A DNA stretch of 64,000 nucleotides from Sulfuricurvum sp. IAE1 (GTDB lineage Bacteria; Campylobacterota; Campylobacteria; Campylobacterales; Sulfurimonadaceae): assembly GCF_004347735.1 (NCBI RefSeq), contig NZ_SLTI01000060.1, positions 248,001 through 312,000 of the forward strand. Direction: 5' to 3'. The position numbers and the translations under genes were made by a program. Below are positions 54,256 through 62,859 of the stretch, piece after piece. The notes under the pieces were generated by a model. The model ran no database searches and was not told the origin of the DNA. It saw nothing but the letters and a program-made list of their open reading frames with translations. Each line of letters starts with the position of its first letter. Position 1 is the stretch's first letter.

Positions 54256-54981
54256 ATGAACAAACACCTTGAACAGCTGATTGAATTGTCTCAGATCGAT
54301 AAAGAGATCGATGCGTTTGAACCGCAAATCGAAGAAGCCAACCTTCAGTACGACGCGTTGACGGCGACGAAAAACGGCATTATCAACGAGATTTCGGCAC
54401 TGAAACAAGAGATCAAAGACGAGCAGCTCAAAAAACAGAAAAACGAGCTTCACCTGGCCGAGCTCTCCGCCAAACTCGAAGAAAACGGCAAAAAAAGCGC
54501 GGAAGTCAAAACCGAGCGTGAAATGAAATCACTCCAGCTCGAAGAAGAGATCGCCAAAGAGCAGGTGGCGTTTGCCAACGAAGAGATCGAGCGCCTCGAA
54601 AAACTGATCGATCACAAGCAGGGCAAAATCGATGAACTCGAAGCCAAAGCGGTCGAGATCGAGGGGAACCTTGTCACCGTCAAAGCCGACGTCGATGTCA
54701 AGCTGGCCCAGATCGACGAAGAGCGCAAGGAAGTTTTCGCGCGCAAACAGACCCTTGTGTCGTCGATGAACCAAAAAGGGTTGTCGTTCTACCAGAAAAT
54801 CCGCCGCTGGGCGAAAAACACGACGGCAGTTCCCGTACGCAACCAGGCGTGTATGGGATGTTTCATGGCGGTCAGCGACAAGATCTACGCCGACGTCATC
54901 AAAGGTGAAGAGATTACGACCTGCCCTCACTGCGGGCGTATCCTCTACCTCGAACCGACTTCTGACGCTCTCGGTGCGTAA
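54256..54981 (+). CDS. flgZ: FlgZ-like coiled-coil zinc-ribbon protein
   Basis: A 241-residue protein. Residues about 1-170 are a long charged coiled coil; the C-terminus is a C4 zinc ribbon with CMGCFM and CPHCGR. In Helicobacter the homologue (HP0958/FlgZ) stabilises RpoN and acts on flagellin mRNA. Gene order nif3-flgZ-waaA-rluA is the same as I recall there. A role in flagellar gene control is therefore likely. Confidence 0.85.
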   Translation: MNKHLEQLIELSQIDKEIDAFEPQIEEANLQYDALTATKNGIINEISALKQEIKDEQLKKQKNELHLAELSAKLEENGKKSAEVKTEREMKSLQLEEEIAKEQVAFANEEIERLEKLIDHKQGKIDELEAKAVEIEGNLVTVKADVDVKLAQIDEERKEVFARKQTLVSSMNQKGLSFYQKIRRWAKNTTAVPVRNQACMGCFMAVSDKIYADVIKGEEITTCPHCGRILYLEPTSDALGA

Positions 54982-56146
54982 GCTATTTTTTGATTTAGCC
55001 TATACCCTGCTGGCAGCGTTCCTATACGCTGTCACCCTTCCGGTCCTGATCCTCTTTTCCTTCAAGAAAAAATATCGTCATTCGCTTCCGGCACGGTTTT
55101 TCGGCGTGAAAAATCCTCCGTTTGCCCCGCACGATATCTGGTTCCATGTCTGCTCGCTGGGGGAAGCTAAAGCGATTGCCCCACTAGTGGAACGGCTGGG
55201 GGAGAAGCGTCTGGCGATCAGCGTCATTACCCACACGGGGCATGAGGCGGCGTCGAAATACGCCGCGCAGGTACGTTACCTCCCCTTTGAACCGTGGCTT
55301 TGGTTTTGGATCGAGCGTCCCAAAACGCTCGTCGTGCTCGAGGCCGAATTCTGGTATCTGCTGTTTCGGCTTGCGAACAAACGGGGTGCAAGGGTGATCG
55401 CACTGAACGCGCGCATCAGCGAACGGAGCTTTCCGAAATACTACAAAATGCGCTGGTTCTATCGCCGTCTGCTGGCCGAGTGCGACCGTATTTTCTGCCA
55501 GAGTACCGAAGATATGGCCCGTTTCATCGCCCTTGGGGCACGTAACGTCGAAGTGGTCGGAAACATCAAACTGGCGCAGAAGATTGAATCGACACGTTCC
55601 TACCCCAAGCCCGATGGGACGCTTATCGTTGCGGGAAGCACCCATGAAGGGGAAGAGGAAGCGATTCTCGAGGCGTTCGCCGCATATCGCGAACACAATC
55701 CCGAAGCGAAGCTCCTGGTCGTGCCGCGTCATCCCGAACGGTTCGGCAAAGTGGCCGAATTGATCGTTCAGCGTTTGCCGCAGATGGTTCTGAGCCGCTG
55801 GAGCGAATCGCGCTCGGTCGGAGCGGACGTCACGCTCGTCGACGCGATGGGAGAACTGAACAACCTCTATGCCATCAGTGACGTGGCGATCCTGGGCGGA
55901 GCGTTCAAGCCCATTGGGGGGCACAACCCGCTCGAACCGGCTACGTTCGGGTGCAAGATCATCAGCGGGAAAGAGATTTTTCACCAGCGCGAATTGTTCA
56001 AATACGTCTCGCACGTCCAGTTCGTCGAAAGCGAAGAGATTGCATCGGCACTGGTCCGTGCCGAAAAGCTTCCCCCCTCGCAGGTAGAAGGGAGCGTCGA
56101 TTTGGGACGGATCGTAGAGTTTTTAAAAACGGAGAAAATAACATGA
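54974..56146 (+). CDS. waaA: Kdo transferase
   Basis: A 390-residue inner-membrane glycosyltransferase that adds Kdo to lipid A. Features: N-terminal anchor (about 5-25), WFHVCSLGEAKA, VITHTGHEAA, ALNARISERSF and the C-terminal GGAFKPIGGHNPLEPATFG. GTG 54974 is chosen because it starts right before the membrane anchor; it overlaps flgZ by eight bases. A frame opening at 54905 lies inside flgZ. Confidence 0.92.
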   Translation: MRKLFFDLAYTLLAAFLYAVTLPVLILFSFKKKYRHSLPARFFGVKNPPFAPHDIWFHVCSLGEAKAIAPLVERLGEKRLAISVITHTGHEAASKYAAQVRYLPFEPWLWFWIERPKTLVVLEAEFWYLLFRLANKRGARVIALNARISERSFPKYYKMRWFYRRLLAECDRIFCQSTEDMARFIALGARNVEVVGNIKLAQKIESTRSYPKPDGTLIVAGSTHEGEEEAILEAFAAYREHNPEAKLLVVPRHPERFGKVAELIVQRLPQMVLSRWSESRSVGADVTLVDAMGELNNLYAISDVAILGGAFKPIGGHNPLEPATFGCKIISGKEIFHQRELFKYVSHVQFVESEEIASALVRAEKLPPSQVEGSVDLGRIVEFLKTEKIT

Positions 56147-56877
56147 AAGAAAAAGCGTATAAATTATTAGCCCAGCAAGAGGGGATCTCGAACTCCGAAG
56201 CCAAATCGCTCATCGACCGGGGACTGGTTTACGTCGGCAATTCGAAAGTGATGATCGCCCGCGGCGAGATCAGCCCCAAAACGGTTTTCATCGTCCAGAA
56301 AGTTGAAAAAATCCGGCCGATTTTCGAAGACGAGAATCTGATCGTCGTCGACAAACCGGCGTTCATGAACTCCGACGAGATCGAGCGGCAGTTCAAAGGG
56401 AGCCAGCTGCTCCACCGGCTCGACCGTGAGACGAGCGGGGTCCTCATGCTCGTCAAAAACGAGGAGTTTCGCCTTAAAGCGATCGGGGAGTTCAAGCGTG
56501 ACCGCGTTTACAAAGAATACGTCGCATGGGTTGATGGAATCGTCAGCGAACCGTTTGTGGTCGACCAGCCGCTCTTCACCGAGAAAAAAGGGAACAAGGC
56601 TTATACGAAAGTTTCGAAAAAAGGGAAACCCGCAATCACCGAAGTGACCCCGCTGGAGGTTTCGGCCAAGAAAACGAAAGTACAGCTCGTGATTCACCAC
56701 GGCCGGACCCACCAGATCCGCGCCCACATGAAATTTGCCCAGCATCCGATCATCGGGGACGAGAGCTACGGCGGACGTCCTTCAAAACGGGTAATGCTCC
56801 ATGCCAAAAAAGTGACGCTCCTGGGGCAGACGTTCGAAGCCCCCGAGCCGACGATTTTCGCCCACTTCGGGAGTTGA
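56143..56877 (+). CDS. RluA-family pseudouridine synthase
   Basis: A 244-residue enzyme with an N-terminal S4 RNA-binding domain (about 1-55) and catalytic motif LLHRLDRETSGVLML (catalytic aspartate in HRLDRET). HHGRTHQIRAHM follows. It makes pseudouridine in rRNA or tRNA; target not assignable. ATG 56143 overlaps the waaA stop (ATGA). A frame from 55951 is the alternate-frame extension through waaA and is not used. Confidence 0.9.
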   Translation: MKEKAYKLLAQQEGISNSEAKSLIDRGLVYVGNSKVMIARGEISPKTVFIVQKVEKIRPIFEDENLIVVDKPAFMNSDEIERQFKGSQLLHRLDRETSGVLMLVKNEEFRLKAIGEFKRDRVYKEYVAWVDGIVSEPFVVDQPLFTEKKGNKAYTKVSKKGKPAITEVTPLEVSAKKTKVQLVIHHGRTHQIRAHMKFAQHPIIGDESYGGRPSKRVMLHAKKVTLLGQTFEAPEPTIFAHFGS

Positions 56878-56912
56878 TGAGACTCTAAAGTCTAAATCAA
56901 GCAAAAATTAAG

Positions 56913-56918
56913 TATAAT
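56913..56918 (+). promoter_or_regulatory. -10 element for ffh-rpsP-khpA-rimM-trmD-rplS
   Basis: TATAAT in an AT-rich stretch, 46 bases before ffh. The 83-base gap also has a weak 5-bp hairpin right after the rluA-type stop. Confidence 0.55.
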
Positions 56919-56963
56919 TCGGAACTTTTTACGCCTTATTGAGGTCATATTCAGGAGTTATTG

Positions 56964-58310
56964 GTGTTCGACACGCTGACAGAATCGTTTACATCGGCCA
57001 TACGCAAGATCCGTTTTCACGACGATGAAAAGGCGCTTACCAAAGCCCTTGGCGAGCTGAAAAAAGCGCTTCTCAAAGCTGATGTCCACCATAAAGTCGT
57101 CAAAGAACTGATCGATGCGGTCGAACTCCAGACCAAACAAAGCGGCATCGGCAAGGACCAGTTCCTCGGTGCCCTGCGCACGTCGCTCCATGCCCTTCTC
57201 GAAGTACCTGGCAAAAGCGGTTTCGTCTACGCTCCCGTCGCTCCGACCGTCATTTTGATGACGGGTTTACAGGGATCGGGAAAAACGACGACGACAGGGA
57301 AACTGGCCAACTGGCTTAAAGTGCGCCAGAAGAAAAAAGTACTCGTCGTGGCGGCGGACCTGCAGCGTCTTGCGGCGGTCGAGCAGTTGCGGCAGGTGTG
57401 CGGCGCCATCGATGTCGAACTCTACGCCGACGACGCGACGAAAAATCCCGTCGAGGTGGTCAAAGGGGCGATGGAACACGCCCGCAGAGCCCTCGTGGAC
57501 GTGGTGCTGATCGACACCGCCGGACGTCTTGCGATCGACGAGGCGCTGATGGGCGAACTGGCCGAGGTCAAAGCGGCGGCCAACCCGCATGAAATTTTCT
57601 ACGTTGCCGACTCTCTGGCGGGGCAGGACGCCGTCCGTACCGCCGCGACGTTCAACGAAAAAATCGGTATCGACGGCGTCATCCTGACCAAATACGACGG
57701 CGATTCCAAAGGGGGCGTCGCCCTGGGGATCGCGTCGCAGATCCAGGTGCCCTTGCGCTTTATCGGTTCGGGCGAAAAGATGGAAGACCTCGAGATTTTC
57801 CTCCCTGACCGGATCGTCAACCGCCTGATGGGGCTGGGAGACATCGAAGGGCTGGCCGAAAAGACCGCTTCGGTGATCGACGAGAAAAAAGCGAAGCAGC
57901 TGACCAAAAAGATCAAAAAAGGGGAGTTCAATTTCAACGACTTCCTCGAGCAGATGGAGAGCCTCAAAAAAATGGGGAGCATGAAGTCGCTGATCGGGAT
58001 GATCCCGGGAATGGGGAACATGGCTTCCGCGCTCAAGGATTTCGATCTCGAAAACTCCGGCGAGCTCAAAAAGATCAAGGCCCTTGTGTCGTCGATGACA
58101 ATGAAAGAACGCGAAGACCCCGAACTCCTCAACAACAGCCGCAAAGCGCGTCTGGCCAAAGGGGCGGGGCTTTCGATCATCGAGGTCAACCGCATCCTCA
58201 AACAGTTCAAGAACGCGTCGAAAATGGCGAAAAAGTTCTCGGGCAAAGAGGGGATGAAGAATCTGCAGAGCATGATGGGGCAGATGAAGGGGATGCAGCT
58301 TCCGCGCTGA
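56964..58310 (+). CDS. ffh: Signal recognition particle protein Ffh
   Basis: A 448-residue GTPase that delivers nascent membrane proteins. NG domain: GLQGSGKTTTTGKL near residue 100, DTAGRLAIDEALM, TKYDGDSKGGVAL. The methionine-rich M domain ends GMKNLQSMMGQMKGMQLPR. GTG 56964 gives the usual MFDTLTESF start and sits 7 bases after AGGAG; TTG 56961 is possible. The SRP RNA gene is not seen in the window. Confidence 0.95.
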   Translation: MFDTLTESFTSAIRKIRFHDDEKALTKALGELKKALLKADVHHKVVKELIDAVELQTKQSGIGKDQFLGALRTSLHALLEVPGKSGFVYAPVAPTVILMTGLQGSGKTTTTGKLANWLKVRQKKKVLVVAADLQRLAAVEQLRQVCGAIDVELYADDATKNPVEVVKGAMEHARRALVDVVLIDTAGRLAIDEALMGELAEVKAAANPHEIFYVADSLAGQDAVRTAATFNEKIGIDGVILTKYDGDSKGGVALGIASQIQVPLRFIGSGEKMEDLEIFLPDRIVNRLMGLGDIEGLAEKTASVIDEKKAKQLTKKIKKGEFNFNDFLEQMESLKKMGSMKSLIGMIPGMGNMASALKDFDLENSGELKKIKALVSSMTMKEREDPELLNNSRKARLAKGAGLSIIEVNRILKQFKNASKMAKKFSGKEGMKNLQSMMGQMKGMQLPR

Positions 58311-58320
58311 CCCCGGATAC

Positions 58321-58364
58321 GAACGTTAAGCGAAGGGTTTGTATAAACTCCTCGCTTAGCGTTC
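58321..58364 (+). other. Long hairpin between ffh and rpsP
   Basis: Bases 58321-58333 pair with 58352-58364 (13 bp including one G-U), then after an A/C mismatch 58335-58340 pair with 58345-58350 (one G-U) around a GTAT loop. The following bases are T-rich but broken (TTTCTCTTTTGC). It may be an attenuator, a processing site or a leader for the ribosomal genes. The rest of the 148-base gap contains a small TTTTG/CAAAA hairpin near 58389-58402. Confidence 0.65.
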
Positions 58365-58458
58365 AAAGCGGTTTAGAGGTTTCTCTTTTGCTTTTGTGGG
58401 CAAAACACTCTTCTAAGCTACTTTTAGCGTGAAAAATCAACACCAAGGAAACACACAC

Positions 58459-58689
58459 ATGGCAACAGTCATTCGCTTGACCCGTATGGGACGCAAAAAA
58501 CAACCTTTCTACCGCATCGCGGTAACAGACAGTCGTAAACGCCGCGACGGCGGATGGATCGAACTGATCGGATACTACAACCCGATGACCGATCCTATCA
58601 CGACAAAAATCGACGAAGAGCGTCTGAACTACTGGCTGAGTGTCGGCGCTCAAATGTCAGACCGCGTTAAAAAAATCACCGGTAAATAA
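58459..58689 (+). CDS. rpsP: 30S ribosomal protein S16
   Basis: A 76-residue S16 with the standard start [21 protein letters not shown] and [22 protein letters not shown] 58459 is preceded by AAGGAAAC; an upstream in-frame GTG at 58429 is rejected because no S16 has such an extension. Followed within two bases by khpA. Confidence 0.97.
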   Translation: MATVIRLTRMGRKKQPFYRIAVTDSRKRRDGGWIELIGYYNPMTDPITTKIDEERLNYWLSVGAQMSDRVKKITGK

Positions 58690-58691
58690 TC

Positions 58692-58931
58692 ATGGTAGCC
58701 GACTTCGTCGCGGGATTCGCAAAGCTGATCGCCGCCTATCCTGATGATATCAGAGTAGAGTCGTTTGAAGGCGACGAAGTGACCGAGATCGTCCTCTACG
58801 CCAACCAGGCGGATGTGGGCAAACTCATCGGCAAAGAAGGGAAGATGATCGGCGCGATCAAAACGGTCATCTCGGGCTGCAAGGCCAAAGACGGAAAAAG
58901 TTACCGCATCAATGTCGAACCGCTTTCGTAA
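58692..58931 (+). CDS. khpA: KH-domain RNA-binding protein KhpA
   Basis: A 79-residue single KH domain with the IGKEGK loop (VGKLIGKEGKMIGAIKTVIS). It binds RNA with KhpB in other bacteria and is linked to sRNA use and cell division. In the standard position between rpsP and rimM; overlaps rimM by 20 bases. Confidence 0.92.
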   Translation: MVADFVAGFAKLIAAYPDDIRVESFEGDEVTEIVLYANQADVGKLIGKEGKMIGAIKTVISGCKAKDGKSYRINVEPLS

Positions 58932-59466
58932 CACCCTCTCCTCCGATTGGCTGCACGTCGCCACCCTCGGCCGTACCGTCGGCCTCAAGGGCGACATGAA
59001 ACTCAACCTCCACACCGATTTCCCCGAACAGTTCAGTGCGGGTTCCACGTTTACCCTTGAAAACGGTACCGTCGTCACGTTCGAGTCGTACAGTCCCGAA
59101 CGTGAAATCGTACGTCTTAAGGGGTACACGACTCCCGAAGCGGCCAAGGCCCTCACGAACGCCAAGCTTTTCACGACCAAAGAAGCGACGCGTGAGCGGT
59201 GCGGGCTCGAGGAAGGGGAATTCTTCTGGTTCGACCTGATCGGTCTCTCCGTCGCGGAAGGGGAGATGAAGCTGGGCAGCGTACAAGAGATCGAACGGAT
59301 CGGCGCGCAGGATTATCTCCTTGTCGCGACCGATCCGGCCCTCGTCGCACGGGGACTTCCCGCGACGTTTCTGATCCCCTACATCGATCATTACGTCATC
59401 GAATGCGACACGGAAACCAAAACGGTTCGCGTCCGGGGCGGACTGGACCTCCTGGAAGCTTCCTGA
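58912..59466 (+). CDS. rimM: 16S rRNA maturation factor RimM
   Basis: A 184-residue ribosome assembly factor. The start region VATLGRTVGLKGDMKLNLHTDFPEQF and the PRC-barrel pattern EFFWFDLIGLSV, FLIPYIDHYV are diagnostic. The chosen ATG overlaps khpA by 20 bases; no better start is close. Stop overlaps the trmD ATG (TGATG). Confidence 0.93.
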   Translation: MSNRFRNTLSSDWLHVATLGRTVGLKGDMKLNLHTDFPEQFSAGSTFTLENGTVVTFESYSPEREIVRLKGYTTPEAAKALTNAKLFTTKEATRERCGLEEGEFFWFDLIGLSVAEGEMKLGSVQEIERIGAQDYLLVATDPALVARGLPATFLIPYIDHYVIECDTETKTVRVRGGLDLLEAS

Positions 59467-60161
59467 TGCGTTTTACGTACGTTACGCTGTTTTCCAACCT
59501 GATCGAGGGGTATTTCCAGGATTCGATCCTCAAGCGGGCGATCGAAGCGGGTCACTTTGATGTGGGGTATCTAAACCCGAGGGATTTCAGCGCCTCCAAA
59601 CATGCCAAGGTTGACGACACGGCCGCCGGCGGAGGTGCGGGGATGGTAATGGTTCCGCAGCCGTTGTTCGATGCGTTGCGGACGCTCCCTGCGGATGCCC
59701 ACATCATATTCGCGGCACCCGTCGGAAAGCAGTTCACCCAAAACGATGCCAAGCGCCTTGCGACCAAACAACACGTCGTTTTCGTCAGCGGGCGCTACGA
59801 AGGGATCGACGAACGGGTGATCGAAACTTTCGCCGACGAAGTGTTCAGCATCGGTGATTATGTTCTCACGGGGGGCGAGCTTCCCTCGCTCGTGATGACC
59901 GACGCCATCGTCCGAAATCTCGAAGGGGTACTCGGCAACAGTGAATCGCTCGATTACGAAAGCTTCGAAACGCCACTTTTGGAAGCACCTACGTTTGGAA
60001 AACCCGCTGTTTATGAGAATATGGCTGTCCCATCAGAATATTTAAAGGGAAACCATAGTAAAATTCATGCACTAAAATCGTCTCTGTCTGAATGCAAAAC
60101 AAAATTCTTCAGGCCGGAGCAGCTTCTAAAGCATAAAATAAGGACATCTTATGAAAAATAA
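59466..60161 (+). CDS. trmD: tRNA (guanine-37-N1)-methyltransferase
   Basis: A 231-residue SPOUT methyltransferase. The knot motifs are [16 protein letters not shown] and [28 protein letters not shown] and [13 protein letters not shown] are also typical. The last 40 codons (60000-60120) are visibly AT-rich compared with the rest. It overlaps rplS by 11 bases. Confidence 0.96.
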   Translation: MRFTYVTLFSNLIEGYFQDSILKRAIEAGHFDVGYLNPRDFSASKHAKVDDTAAGGGAGMVMVPQPLFDALRTLPADAHIIFAAPVGKQFTQNDAKRLATKQHVVFVSGRYEGIDERVIETFADEVFSIGDYVLTGGELPSLVMTDAIVRNLEGVLGNSESLDYESFETPLLEAPTFGKPAVYENMAVPSEYLKGNHSKIHALKSSLSECKTKFFRPEQLLKHKIRTSYEK

Positions 60162-60507
60162 GTACATCGCTAGCTTCGAGCAAGCGCAAATCGCCGGTAA
60201 AGAAATTCCTGACTTTCGCGCAGGTGATACCCTTCGTTTGGCCGTAACCATTACAGAAGGTGAAAAATCTCGCGTTCAAAACTACGAAGGTGTATGTATC
60301 GCTGTCCGCGGCGAAGGCGTCAGCAAAACCATCACCGTTCGTAAAATCGGTGCCAACGGTGTCGGTATCGAGCGTATTTTCCCAATCTACAGCGACAGCC
60401 TCGAGAAAATCGAAGTTCTTCGCCGTGGTCGCGTTCGCCGCGCGAAACTGTTCTACCTCCGCGACCTTGCCGGTAAAGCAGCGCGTATTAAAGAACTCCG
60501 CAAATAA
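60151..60507 (+). CDS. rplS: 50S ribosomal protein L19
   Basis: A 118-residue L19 with [30 protein letters not shown]-type core (here [24 protein letters not shown]) and [40 protein letters not shown] at the end. Last gene of the operon; a UUCG-loop terminator follows at once. Confidence 0.97.
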   Translation: MKNKYIASFEQAQIAGKEIPDFRAGDTLRLAVTITEGEKSRVQNYEGVCIAVRGEGVSKTITVRKIGANGVGIERIFPIYSDSLEKIEVLRRGRVRRAKLFYLRDLAGKAARIKELRK

Positions 60508-60514
60508 TTCCCCT

Positions 60515-60535
60515 GCCGCTTCGGCGGCTTTTTTT
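60515..60535 (+). terminator. UUCG-tetraloop terminator after rplS
   Basis: GCCGC (60515-60519), TTCG loop, GCGGC (60524-60528), then seven T. Complete Rho-independent terminator eight bases after the rplS stop. The rest of the gap to smpB shows nothing further. Confidence 0.92.
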
Positions 60536-60590
60536 ATCCCCTCCCAAAACTTTTCCTGATTGTATATCGACACGAAGCGAGTGTTGAAGA

Positions 60591-61043
60591 TTATTCCCCT
60601 TTTAGCGCCCGTTCGATATCGCGTTTGATATCTTTTTGTTTGAGATCCTCGCGTTTGTCGTAGAGTTTTTTACCCTTCACGATAGCCACCTGCATTTTGG
60701 CGATGTTACGGTCGTTGAAATAGAGGCTCAGCGGAACCAGGGTAAACCCCTCTTTTTCGACCGCTTTGAACATTTTCTCAATCTGTTTTTTGTGCAGGAG
60801 AAGTTTTCGCGCACGGCGCTCCTCGTGACCGTAATGGCGGTGGGTCGTCTCAAGGTGGCCGATATGGACATTGAAGACGAAGGCTTCCCCTTTGACGATT
60901 TTCACGAAGCCGTCTTTGAGATTGACACGTCCGGCGCGGATCGCTTTGACTTCGCTTCCCATAAGTTCGAGGCCCGCTTCGAATTTTTCCTCGATGTGAT
61001 AGTCGAAAAACGCTTTTTTGTTGGTGGCGATCGTTTCACCCAT
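60591..61043 (-). CDS. smpB: SsrA-binding protein SmpB
   Basis: A 150-residue protein that works with tmRNA in rescue of stalled ribosomes. Family marks: [38 protein letters not shown] and the C-terminal [16 protein letters not shown]. The tmRNA gene itself is not in the window. It begins two bases after the ispE stop. Confidence 0.97.
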   Translation of the reverse strand: MGETIATNKKAFFDYHIEEKFEAGLELMGSEVKAIRAGRVNLKDGFVKIVKGEAFVFNVHIGHLETTHRHYGHEERRARKLLLHKKQIEKMFKAVEKEGFTLVPLSLYFNDRNIAKMQVAIVKGKKLYDKREDLKQKDIKRDIERALKGE

Positions 61044-61045
61044 AA

Positions 61046-61813
61046 TTACTCATCCTTGATTTTGAAAAAACTGCTTCCGCTGCCGGAGAAAAACCATCCC
61101 TCTTTTTCGGCAAGCTCGGGATAGCACCCCAGTGCTGCGGGATAGAGGTCGTTGGCTTCTTTGGGCACTAGGGATGCGAGAATGTCACGTGAGGGCATCG
61201 CCTCGAGGCGCGTGGCCTCCTCTTGGCTAATCGGGTCGTAGAGGTGTTCCCGATAGTAGCGATACACCGCAGGGGTGCTGATGCGAAGATCGGGGGTAGT
61301 CACCTCGAATGCCATTGCCGGTTCGTCGTAAGGCTCGACGATCTCGCCGATCCCTTTGACGTTGGCACTCTCATAGCCGTAGACGAAAAACGGAACATCG
61401 GCTCCGACGTTTGCCCCGATTTCTGCGAGCTCGTCTTTTGAGAGCCCCAGCTCGAAGGTGTCATTGCACATACGTAAAAACGTGGCCGCATCCGAACTTC
61501 CGCCGCCGAGACCCGCGAAAGAGGGGATCTGTTTGTCGACGCAAACGGCGTGGGTTTCGAAAAAAGCAGACAGGGTGTTGGAACGGGTGGCGCTTTGTAG
61601 GTGTTTATAGGCTTTATAGATGGTATTGGATCCGACATCGCAGTCAAAATCCCCCCGGATTTCGAATTCGGGCGTTGTTTTGGACTCGAACCACAAAAGA
61701 TCGCAGAGCTCTTTGACAAGGACGAAGCGGGAGGTGAGGGTATGGTATTCCCCTCTCGTTCCGGTGATTTTGAGAAATACGTTGACTTTGGCGTAAGCGG
61801 GATAGCGGATCAT
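61046..61813 (-). CDS. ispE: 4-Diphosphocytidyl-2-C-methyl-D-erythritol kinase
   Basis: A 255-residue GHMP kinase of the non-mevalonate isoprenoid pathway. Motifs: [21 protein letters not shown] and [19 protein letters not shown]. Slightly shorter than E. coli IspE (283). It overlaps csrA by four bases. The C-terminal GSGSSFF is the third GHMP motif. Confidence 0.94.
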   Translation of the reverse strand: MIRYPAYAKVNVFLKITGTRGEYHTLTSRFVLVKELCDLLWFESKTTPEFEIRGDFDCDVGSNTIYKAYKHLQSATRSNTLSAFFETHAVCVDKQIPSFAGLGGGSSDAATFLRMCNDTFELGLSKDELAEIGANVGADVPFFVYGYESANVKGIGEIVEPYDEPAMAFEVTTPDLRISTPAVYRYYREHLYDPISQEEATRLEAMPSRDILASLVPKEANDLYPAALGCYPELAEKEGWFFSGSGSSFFKIKDE

Positions 61814-62043
61814 AATTTGAGTTTATGCACCAGTTGCTGCAGCAGCGATTCGTCGCTGGCGGCGGTGGAAGCCTCTTTATTGGAGTGTTCGACCGCCTTG
61901 ACCAGTTCGCTGCGGAGAATCCGGATGTTATGGGGCGCGTCGATGCCGAGTTTGACCACCCCTTTTTCGATCGAGACGACTTTGACGGTGATGGTATCGG
62001 CGATAATAACGGACTCATCGGCTTTGCGGGAAAGGATCAGCAT
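61810..62043 (-). CDS. csrA: Carbon storage regulator CsrA
   Basis: A 77-residue mRNA-binding dimer: MLILSRKADESVIIADTITVKVVSIEKGVVKLGIDAPH with RILRSEL. Binds GGA motifs near ribosome sites; in Campylobacter and Helicobacter it controls flagellin and motility, with FliW as antagonist. It overlaps truB by seven bases and ispE by four. Confidence 0.97.
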   Translation of the reverse strand: MLILSRKADESVIIADTITVKVVSIEKGVVKLGIDAPHNIRILRSELVKAVEHSNKEASTAASDESLLQQLVHKLKL

Positions 62044-62858
62044 GCTTCAACCTTGTTTAGAATGTAATGGACACCGTCGTCATCGATTTCAACGACCGAT
62101 ATCGTTTCGCCGTTGTCGATCCAGTAGGTGCCGTTCTCGGAACATTCAAAATCGTTCCGCGAGAGCTTCTGCCCCAGGACAATGGCAGTCGTATCGCCAT
62201 TATAGCGGTTTTTCGGCAGGGAAAGGCAGGTTTTGACATCGAGAGGCTTTTCGTTTTCAAAGACGAACTGCCCTTCATTGAGGCGTTCGAGGGCACTGAG
62301 GGCGCCGTCGCAACCGAGGGCCCGGGCAACCAGAAACCCCAGCGAACGGATATAGGTCCCTTCCGAAACGGTTGCTTCGAACGTCACGAACGGATGGGCA
62401 TAATGCACGAGGGTGATGTCGTGGATGGTCGAGGTGACCGGACGTAATTCGACCTCTTTGCCTTCACGGGCAAGTTCGTAAGCCCGCTTGCCGTCGACGT
62501 GTTTGGCGCTGTAGCTGGGCGGGGTATAGGTGAGTTCCCCGATCATGGATCGTAGAACGTCTCGAACCCGGGATTCGTCGAGAAGGGGCACTTCCCGGAT
62601 CGTTTCGATCCCTTCGATGTCGAGCGTCGGGGAAGATGCCCCTAGCCACAACGTTGCCCGGTAGCGCTTGGGCGTTTTGTCGAGGAAGCGGAAAAGGCGC
62701 CCGTGATTTCCGAGCGCAACGATCAACACCCCTTTGGCGAAGGGGTCGAGCGTCCCCGAATAGCCCGCTTTTTTAACTTTGTAGCGGCGTTTGATCCTCC
62801 CCAGAAGCTGGTTGGAGCTTATCCCGGAGGGTTTGTAAGCGACGAAAAGGCGGTTCAC
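62037..62858 (-). CDS. truB: tRNA pseudouridine-55 synthase
   Basis: A 273-residue enzyme. Catalytic motif GYSGTLDPFAKGVLIVALG near residues 37-55 and YTPPSYSAKHVDGKRAYELAREG are clear. GTG 62858 gives the usual LFVAYKPSGISSNQLL start one base after the helicase stop; an open frame continuing to 62969 overlaps the helicase gene and is rejected. Confidence 0.94.
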   Translation of the reverse strand: MNRLFVAYKPSGISSNQLLGRIKRRYKVKKAGYSGTLDPFAKGVLIVALGNHGRLFRFLDKTPKRYRATLWLGASSPTLDIEGIETIREVPLLDESRVRDVLRSMIGELTYTPPSYSAKHVDGKRAYELAREGKEVELRPVTSTIHDITLVHYAHPFVTFEATVSEGTYIRSLGFLVARALGCDGALSALERLNEGQFVFENEKPLDVKTCLSLPKNRYNGDTTAIVLGQKLSRNDFECSENGTYWIDNGETISVVEIDDDGVHYILNKVEAC

Positions 62859-62859
62859 G

